Positions 32,384-39,400 of a DNA stretch of 54,482 bases are shown piece after piece. The notes beneath the pieces are model-generated. The model worked only from the letters and a program-made list of their open reading frames with translations, was not told the DNA's origin and made no database searches. The first letter of the stretch is position 1, and every line of letters begins with the position of its first letter. Source of the stretch: Xylophilus sp. ASV27 (lineage in GTDB: Bacteria; Pseudomonadota; Gammaproteobacteria; Burkholderiales; Burkholderiaceae_C); assembly GCF_016428875.1 (NCBI RefSeq), contig NZ_JAELTO010000017.1:1-54482 (forward strand). Direction: 5' to 3'. A program made the position numbers and the translations under genes.

Positions 32384-32734
32384 GTGACCAGCATCAATGA
32401 CCTCAAGCAAGTCCGCCGCACGGCGATGCTTGTCGCCGCTGTCGCTTGCGCGCTCGGTTTCGTCGGCAGCTTGGGCGGCATGCTTGGCGACCAACTCCAA
32501 GCTGCATCGTGGCTTCGCCCGTTCTCGATTTCACTGGCTTGGGCGAGCTTGATCTGCATCGTCACTGTCCTGGCCACGATGTTTCTCGTCTGGATGCCCG
32601 TCCACGACCAGATCGTTGCCTCCCTGAGCGCGACCTACGACACCCAGCGTGGTCGGTTCGTAGGCCTGTCCGAAGGCTTCCGCTCCGCGCCTCAACGTCG
32701 CTCAACGCCCCCTCCTCGCCGTCACCCTCGCTGA
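32384..32734 (+). CDS. Small two-pass membrane protein, unknown function
   Basis: A frame of 116 aa with a GTG start. It has two hydrophobic segments (TAMLVAAVACALGFVGSLGGML and ISLAWASLICIVTVLATMFLVWM) and a basic, proline-rich tail. I do not recognise a family. The membrane pattern supports coding, but the start is weak (no clear ribosome site) and the tail is low-complexity. Two upstream hydrophobic stretches with a charged C-terminus recall small membrane proteins of mobile elements. Confidence 0.5.
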   Translation: MTSINDLKQVRRTAMLVAAVACALGFVGSLGGMLGDQLQAASWLRPFSISLAWASLICIVTVLATMFLVWMPVHDQIVASLSATYDTQRGRFVGLSEGFRSAPQRRSTPPPRRHPR

Positions 32735-32788
32735 CCCTGCGGTGCAGCGCGCCTCCGCGCTGCCATAGCGACTCTGTCGCTCAACGCC
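32691..32788 (+). repeat. Iteron-like direct repeats and tandem hairpins upstream of the HTH-RepA cassette
   Basis: GTCGCTCAACGCC occurs exactly at 32697-32709 and again at 32776-32788, and a third CTCAACG lies at 32691-32697. Between them are two hairpins: GCAGCGCG/CGCGCTGC (32744-32763) and AGCGAC/GTCGCT (32767-32781). Such repeats near a repA gene could be initiator binding sites, but the number is low. Confidence 0.4.
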
Positions 32789-32794
32789 ACAGCG

Positions 32795-33145
32795 ATGGTG
32801 AAGGACATGCCCAAGCATTTGGCCGCTCAGGTGAGCGGCGCACCCCGAATTTTGTTCATCGAGGAACTGTCTGCCCTGATCGGCAAGACAGCCACGACGA
32901 TCCGTACCTGCGCGACGAACGCAAAGTATCAGCACCTGATTCCCACCCCCTTCAAGCTCCCGCATAGCAGGCGCCTTTGCTGGTATGAGCATGACGTGCT
33001 TCGGTGGATCGAGTCGAACCGGCCTGCGGAGCCACCGCCAGCACGACGCCCGCGCGGGCGGCCAACCAAGGTGGAGCAACTCGCTCGTGCCAGGGGGGCG
33101 CAGACCTCGGCGGCCCGGAGTGATGCGAAAGGAGGTGCGCAATGA
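32795..33145 (+). CDS. AlpA/excisionase-like helix-turn-helix protein
   Basis: A protein of 116 aa. The middle part ILFIEELSALIGKTATTIRTC to LCWYEHDVLRWIES has the length and pattern of AlpA/MerR-type DNA-binding domains found in excisionases and phage regulators: the HTH, a short wing and the W-x-DVLxWI end. The C-terminus is Arg/Ala/Pro-rich. A second in-frame ATG at 32807 is possible. The stop overlaps the repA start (ATGA), so it is the first gene of a coupled three-gene cassette. It probably regulates replication or excision of the element. Confidence 0.65.
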   Translation: MVKDMPKHLAAQVSGAPRILFIEELSALIGKTATTIRTCATNAKYQHLIPTPFKLPHSRRLCWYEHDVLRWIESNRPAEPPPARRPRGRPTKVEQLARARGAQTSAARSDAKGGAQ

Positions 33146-34224
33146 GCGCCTCCCTGCCGCATCGAGGCAACCCTGAGGAAGAACAGCGCGCGGCCTACCT
33201 CACCTCATTGGTGGCGCGTGGCGTGCCAGCGGCAGACGCTGAAGCCACCGCCGTCAGGACGCGGTTCCGAAAAACCGTGGCGTCCAGCCCCGTGCCGCCA
33301 ACAGACAGCGATACCGAGCTTCTCCTACCAAACAAGGCGGACGCCCGGCTGATCGAAGCCAGTACAGCCATCAGCCTCGACGCCCCGTCAGGCGATGACT
33401 TGCTGTTCTACCACTCCATCCTGAGCCAGATTGGGCTACCGCGCAGCCGTGTGGACGGCCGGGAGTTCCAGCGCAGCTTCGGGGCAGCTTGGCTGAACGT
33501 TCAAGCGGGCTGGCTAGACGAAGGGCACGGCCCCGTACTACAGCCCGTGCCATATGGCGCCATGCCACGCCTGGCACTGACCTGGATTTCAACATTGGCC
33601 CTTCGGCACAGAACGCGAGAGATCGACATCGGGCGCAGCGCAGCCGAGTTCCTGACGCTGCTGGGCTTGGATCGTCAAGGCCACCGTTACCGGACGCTGC
33701 GCCGTCAGATGCACGCACTGGCCTCGTGCCGCCTGCAAATGGGCTTTCACGGCCGCACGTTCAACAGCGTCGCGGTGGAACAGTTCGACGCCTGGCTTCC
33801 ACGCGAATGCGGTGAGGCATCGCGCTGGCCGGGCCTGCTGGTTCTGACCGAAGGCTTCTACGCCGAGTTGCTCAACCACGGCGTACCGCTGGACGGCCGC
33901 GCCTTGACGGCGCTGAAGGGGTCGGCACTCGCCATCGACATCTACACCTGGCTGGCCTATCGGCTGCACCGGATCGAGGGCGGCCCGGTCGTGATTCCCT
34001 GGCCCACACTGATGCAGCAGTTCGCCCACGAGCATGCTGGCGTCCACGCACTGGGCAGCTTCCGAAAGAGCTTTCTGCACGGTCTGCACAAGGTGCAGAT
34101 GGTGTACCCGAGGGCCAGGGTGGAGCCCCTTCGCGGAGGCTTGGTCATGCATTCGTCCCCACCCCCGGTTGCTCGGCGGCAGGTGGCGATGACGAACCGG
34201 GGCGTTCAGCGGGGGAATCCATGA
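33142..34224 (+). CDS. Plasmid-type replication initiator RepA
   Basis: A protein of 360 aa resembling the RepA_C family of plasmid replication proteins. Typical segments are DDLLFYHSILSQIGLPRS, FQRSFGAAWLNVQAGWLDEG, GPVLQPVPYGAMPRLAL and, later, the winged-helix-like ALKGSALAIDIYTWLAYRLHRI. It should bind an origin and start replication. It overlaps the HTH gene upstream and the recombinase gene downstream by 4 bp each. A RepA inside a chromosomal island suggests a plasmid ancestor or an element that replicates after excision. Confidence 0.78.
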   Translation: MSASLPHRGNPEEEQRAAYLTSLVARGVPAADAEATAVRTRFRKTVASSPVPPTDSDTELLLPNKADARLIEASTAISLDAPSGDDLLFYHSILSQIGLPRSRVDGREFQRSFGAAWLNVQAGWLDEGHGPVLQPVPYGAMPRLALTWISTLALRHRTREIDIGRSAAEFLTLLGLDRQGHRYRTLRRQMHALASCRLQMGFHGRTFNSVAVEQFDAWLPRECGEASRWPGLLVLTEGFYAELLNHGVPLDGRALTALKGSALAIDIYTWLAYRLHRIEGGPVVIPWPTLMQQFAHEHAGVHALGSFRKSFLHGLHKVQMVYPRARVEPLRGGLVMHSSPPPVARRQVAMTNRGVQRGNP

Positions 34225-35276
34225 ACCCGCTGGAAGACCAACTGAAGCTCATGCTGATTCGCTGCGATCAGCAATTTCGACAGCTTGCGCCCAGCGACCG
34301 TCATCGGAGCGGCCGATCCGCCAACACCGAGCACGACTACCTGCTGCTTGGGCAGTCCCTGCTGATGCGTGCACGGTATTCGGAGTCCGGCCTGGTGGGC
34401 GTGGTCGCGAGCACCGGCCGCACCACCACCTTCTTCAAGCGGCTTGCTGCCCTGCGGTACACCCTGCAAATGCGCCAGCTGGAGATTCTGAACAGCATCG
34501 TCGAGCCGTTGAGCTTGCTTCAGGCGCGCGAGTTGCTAAGGGCGCTCACCGAGCAGCACGGGCATCTGGCCGCGCTCGTGACGCTGAAGAGCCACGGCCT
34601 CACCGGGCCGCGCACCCAACGCAAGGGGAAACGCCGAGCGCTGACTGGTCTGCCGAGGGATTGGCGCGAGGCGCTTTGCCAGCGTGGCGCCGCCGGGAAG
34701 TACGGGATCGCTTTGTTGGTTGCAGCGCTGACAGGGTGCCGCCCTGCCGAGTTGCAACACGGCGTGAAGGTCTGGCGAGACTATGACGCCAAGCACAAAC
34801 GATCCCTGATCCATTTCGAGATCGTCGGCTCCAAGGTCAAGGCGCGGCAAGGCCAGCCCGTCCGGCACATGGCGTATGCAGAGGAGGACGGGCACCCGCT
34901 GGTGGTGATGCTCAACTCATCGCTGTCGGCCACTGAAGATGCCTCCCTGGTCGTCAAGATCGAAAAGGCCTTGAACTTCACCGTCGAGGTGCGCAGGCTG
35001 GCGGCGAGCCTTTGGCCCAATCATCGTCATGCTGTCACGCCCTACTGCTTCCGCCACCAGTGGGCTGCCGATGCCAAGCGGGCGGGCACGGCCGATGCCG
35101 TCAGTCGAGGTCTGGGGCACCAGTCCGATAGGACCCTGCGGCGGTACGGCACAGCGTCGCAGGCGAGCCATGGGCGTGTTCTGCGGCCAGTGGAAGTAGA
35201 AGCCGAGCGCGCCATCAGGAGGGCGGCGCCACGGCTTCCAGCGATCCGGCCAGACGAGGCCGAGCCCACAGGTTGA
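34221..35276 (+). CDS. Tyrosine recombinase (integrase), divergent
   Basis: A protein of 351 aa. The catalytic landmarks are an arginine in TGCRPAEL (about 171-178), a box II that reads TPYCFRHQW (about 274-282), and the C-terminal GLGHQSDRTLRRYG with His and the nucleophile tyrosine near 310. In most integrases box II begins with a histidine (HxLRHT); here a tyrosine takes that place, so the family is unusual or the activity altered. It is coupled to repA by a 4-bp overlap. It probably moves or resolves the island; no att site pair is visible. Confidence 0.75.
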   Translation: MNPLEDQLKLMLIRCDQQFRQLAPSDRHRSGRSANTEHDYLLLGQSLLMRARYSESGLVGVVASTGRTTTFFKRLAALRYTLQMRQLEILNSIVEPLSLLQARELLRALTEQHGHLAALVTLKSHGLTGPRTQRKGKRRALTGLPRDWREALCQRGAAGKYGIALLVAALTGCRPAELQHGVKVWRDYDAKHKRSLIHFEIVGSKVKARQGQPVRHMAYAEEDGHPLVVMLNSSLSATEDASLVVKIEKALNFTVEVRRLAASLWPNHRHAVTPYCFRHQWAADAKRAGTADAVSRGLGHQSDRTLRRYGTASQASHGRVLRPVEVEAERAIRRAAPRLPAIRPDEAEPTG

Positions 35277-35289
35277 AGGCAAGGCTTCA

Positions 35290-35364
35290 GAATGGGGTAT
35301 TCGTCGATTTATTGGGGTAACAAAGCGCGTTAAATGCCCCTATTGCAGTAGCATTACCCCATTC
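35290..35364 (+). promoter_or_regulatory. Operator-like GGGGTA repeats upstream of the Fic-led operon
   Basis: GAATGGGGTA (35290-35299) is the exact inverted complement of TACCCCATTC (35355-35364), and a related ATTGGGGTAA lies at 35311-35320. The three sites sit in the 110-bp spacer in front of the Fic gene. They suit binding by a wHTH regulator, possibly the Fic protein itself, whose C-terminus has a winged helix. A promoter is expected here but I cannot place it firmly. Confidence 0.5.
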
Positions 35365-35386
35365 CCCGCCGTTTGGATGCTGCTGC

Positions 35387-36439
35387 ATGCACTCACTCTC
35401 GCCCGACTACCTTGCGAAGCTGCGCTTCGATGCACAGCAATTGGCGACGCTGCGCGCCTTGGGCGAGTACCTGGGCAAGCAGCAGCTCTACGTGGCCCAA
35501 TCGCCCGAGGTCTTAAGCGACCTGCGTCAGGCGGCAGTCGTGGAGTCCACCGAGTCGTCCAATCGCCTGGAAGGCGTAGTGGTGGCCGCGCACCGGCTCA
35601 AATCCCTGGTGCTGAACAACGCAGAGCCCAAGAGCCGATCCGAGCAGGAGGTGGCAGGCTACCGCGACGCGCTGAACCTGATCCACGAAAGCCGCGAGCA
35701 GATGCCGTTTTCTGAAGGCATCATCCAGCAGCTTCATGGCATCCTGTACCGCTACATGCCGCAGCCCGGCGGGCAGTGGAAGGCCACCAACAACGACATC
35801 ATCGAGCGTCACCCTGACGGCAGCTCACGCATCCGTTTTCGCCCGGTGGCTGCGCACCTCACGCCCATCGCGATGGCCGACATGATTTCGCGCTACCGCA
35901 CAGCGCTCGATCAGCATCTGGCCGACCCCCTGGTGCTGGTGCCTCTGGTCGTTCTGGACTTCCTCTGCATCCACCCCTTCCCGGATGGAAATGGCCGCAT
36001 GGCGCGGCTGCTGACGCTGCAACTGCTCTACCACTTCGACTATGCGGTGGGCCGCTTCATCAGCCTGGAGCGCATCTTCGAGGAATCGAAGGAGAGCTAC
36101 TACGAAACGCTCGAAGCCAGCTCACAGGGCTGGCATGAAGCCGCCCACAACATCGCCCCGTGGCTCGACTACTTCTGGGGCGCACTGCTGCGTGCCTACA
36201 AAGAGTTCGAGGAACGCGTTGGCACCATCGAGCGAGGGCGCGGCGCCAAGGGCGACCGGGTGCGATCAGAAATCCTCAAACGCCAATTGCCGTTCTCCAT
36301 CTCGGAGATCGAGGAGGCTTGCCCTGGCATCAGCCGTGACATGGTGCGGGTCATCCTGCGCGCCATGAAGGCAGAAGGGCTGATTGAACCGACGGGCAAA
36401 GGCCGCGCAGCCAAGTGGCAGCACACACAGAACAAGTAA
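35387..36439 (+). CDS. Fic family AMP-transferase with N-terminal inhibitory helix and C-terminal winged helix
   Basis: A protein of 350 aa. The N-terminus holds the class II inhibitory motif STESSNRLEG (residues 54-63, Glu62), which blocks the active site in resting Fic proteins. The Fic core carries HPFPDGNGRMAR (about 196-207), with all catalytic residues, and a flap/DNDI-like segment. The last 60 residues (QLPFSISEIEEACPGISRD to KGRAAKW) form a winged helix. Family members transfer AMP (or other NMPs) to protein side chains. It is the first gene of the 17.4-kb operon, and its start follows an operator-like repeat cluster, so autoregulation is plausible. The target is unknown. Confidence 0.88.
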   Translation: MHSLSPDYLAKLRFDAQQLATLRALGEYLGKQQLYVAQSPEVLSDLRQAAVVESTESSNRLEGVVVAAHRLKSLVLNNAEPKSRSEQEVAGYRDALNLIHESREQMPFSEGIIQQLHGILYRYMPQPGGQWKATNNDIIERHPDGSSRIRFRPVAAHLTPIAMADMISRYRTALDQHLADPLVLVPLVVLDFLCIHPFPDGNGRMARLLTLQLLYHFDYAVGRFISLERIFEESKESYYETLEASSQGWHEAAHNIAPWLDYFWGALLRAYKEFEERVGTIERGRGAKGDRVRSEILKRQLPFSISEIEEACPGISRDMVRVILRAMKAEGLIEPTGKGRAAKWQHTQNK

Positions 36440-36455
36440 GGGAAGGGTCGCAACC

Positions 36456-39400
36456 GTGGATGACGTGTTTCAGTTCCGCAGCCAGCTCGTCGAGCGGTAC
36501 AGCCAGTTCTCACGCAGCTTCGTCGAGATCGCGGCCACCGACCTCAGGGACGAGGTCGAGCGCCAATACAAAGATGGCCGCTATTGGCCAGAACCGCTGG
36601 TTCAGATCAATCCCAATTACCAGCGCAAGGGGACGGTTCAATCGCTCGCGCGGGACGGCGTTCTGCATCCGGTCTGCGCGGACGTTTTTCAGGTGGCCAA
36701 GCCGGAGGGGAACCCTCAACCGCTGCACCTTTACGCCCACCAGCTCCAAGCGTTAGCCAAAGGGCAGTCTGGGCAGAGCTATATCGTGACCACCGGCACT
36801 GGCTCCGGCAAGTCCCTGTCGTTCTTCATACCGGTCATTGATCGCATCCTCAAGGCCAAGGCTTCTGGCGGGAAGGCTCGCACTCGCGCCATCGTCATCT
36901 ACCCGATGAACGCCCTGGCGAACAGCCAACTGGAAGAACTTGAAAAGTTCCTGCATGGCTACGCGCCAGATGCGCGGCCATTCATCGTGGGTCGGTACAC
37001 GGGGCAGGAAAGCAAGGCCGAGCGCGAAGCCATGGCGGACAACCCGCCTGACATCCTGCTGACCAATTTCATGATGCTGGAGTACATCCTCACGCGCTTT
37101 GACGACGATGAGCGCAAGGTGGTGGATCACTGCGAAGGCCTTGAGTTCCTGGTGCTGGATGAGCTTCACACGTACCGGGGGCGTCAGGGTGCAGACGTGG
37201 CGCTGCTTGTGCGCCGACTGCGCGAGCGGCTCAAGGCAGACAGCCTGGTCTGCATCGGCACATCGGCCACGATGTCCAGTGCCGACAAGCAGGCAGATCG
37301 AAACCGCACCGTCGCGGAAGTGGCATCCAAGCTATTCGGCACTGCCATCACCGAAAACGATGTGATCGGCGAGACGCTGGAGCGCGTCACCGATCCACTC
37401 AAGGATGTCGCTGCCATCGCCGCTGAGCTGCCCTCAGCCATCCAGCGGGATTCACACCAGTGGGTTGACTTCGATGCGTTTCGGCGCGACCCCTTGGCCG
37501 TCTGGGTCGAACTCAATCTGGGCATCGAGTTGCCCGAAAACGAACCGCCACGCCGCGCCAGGCCGATCACCCTTCAACACGCGAGCGAAAAACTCGCAAC
37601 GGATGCTCGCTGCGAGGTCAGCGTTGCTCGCATCGCCCTTCAGCGATTTTTGGTGGCTGCCCACGAAATTCGCACCCCACAAGGGCGCGCGCCCTTTGCG
37701 TTCAAGCTGCACCAGTTCATCAGCGGCCCGGGCAAGGTGCTCACCACGCTCGAAGCCGAGGGCAAGCGCCATGTCACCCTTGACGCTCAACGCTTCGCTC
37801 CGGGCCGTCAAGCCGAGGGCGTCCATCTCTACCCCGCCCACTTCTGTCGAGACTGTGGCCAGGAATACCTGCCGGTCTGGAAATCAGGGAAGAGCCCGGT
37901 CAACTTCTTGCCGCGAGAAATCGACGATGTCAGCGCTGACGACAGTGAGGACGCGAACTACGGCTTTCTGTGCCCGGTCAACCCGAAGCAGCAGTACAGC
38001 GGGCTGATCGAAGACTTGCCGGAAACCTGGCTGGACTTGAGCCGCGACGAGCCCAAGATCAAACCCGCCTACAAGGCGGCACGCCCGTATCACGTCGCCG
38101 TTGACCTGCAAGGCCGCGACGGCTCAGGCGAGCCCTATTGGTTCATTCCAGGCAAGTTCCGCTTTTGCCTATCATGCAGCACCGTTCATGAGGCTCATGG
38201 CAAGGACGCCAACCGGCTGTCCAGCCTCTCCGGTGAAGGCCGTTCCTCAGCGACCACCATGATCGCGCTGAGCGCCTTGCAGCAGCTCTTCGCCTTGCCA
38301 GACCCGGCGGCCGGGCAGCCCGATCCGCGCAAACTGCTGGGCTTCACTGACAACCGACAAGACGCTGCGCTTCAGGCTGGTCACTTCAACGACTTCATCT
38401 TCCTCCTCACTCTGCGCGCCGGGCTGATTGGCGCCTTACAGGACAACGCCGGTGTGCTCAACGAAGAGCAGCTGGCTGATGCCGTGTTCAAGGCGCTCGG
38501 CTTTCAGCAGTTGGATGAAAGCACGCTGGTGGAGTACCTGAGGACACCCAAGCTCATGGGCCTGGCGCGGCAGGAAGCCCAGCGCACCTTGCGATTCATC
38601 ATTGCCTATCGCCTGCTGCGTGACCTGCGCCGTGGCTGGCGCTACAACAACCCGAACCTGGATCAGCTAGACCTGCTGGCTGTCCGCTATCGAGCACTCA
38701 GCGAGTTCTGCGCAAACGCCACTGCGTTCAAGGACAGCAGCGTTCTGTCCGCCCTCACCTCGGCACAGCGTGCAAGTCTGTACGAGCTTCTGTTCGACAC
38801 CTTGCGCAGAAACCTATGCCTTGAAACCCGCTACCTGGACCCCGTCGAACAAGACAAGGCACGCACCAGTGGCCACGCCTACCTCACCGAGCGCTGGGCC
38901 TTTGCTCCAGACGAAAAGCTCGAAACCGGCCGCTATCTCATCTTCAGCAAGCGCCCTGAATTCCGGGGCAGGCCACGTACCGATCTCGTCACCGGCGGCG
39001 CCCGCTCGCGCCTGCTGCGCAACATCAAGGCGGCCGAGCTATGGCGCAACTCCGCCTGTGTAGATCAGGTCAAGCGCTGGAAAGAAGCCGAATGGGTTGA
39101 GTTGATTGAGGACTTGCTGCGCGCAGCCAGCAACTATGGCTACGTGCAGAAGCACGCAATCGATGCCCACCTGGCCGGCTGGCGCCTCAACGCCGCCGCA
39201 ATGGATTGGTGCCTGACCACCGACAAGGCTCCGGAAGCAGACAGCCGAGTCAACGTCTTCTTCCGCGAGCTGTACCTCAGCGTTGCCAACCTGCTGCGGC
39301 TGCCGTCTCATCCGCTGTTCGAGTTCGAAGCACAAGAGCACACCGCGCAGGTCGATGCGCCGCGCCGGCAGTTGCTGGAGCAACGGTTTCGCTACACCGA

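Noticed and set aside
32215-32577. Minus-strand ORF of 120 aa next to tRNA-Pro as a leftover integrase
   Set aside because: No recombinase motif (no R..HxxR..Y) can be seen; it overlaps the better-supported small membrane protein frame.
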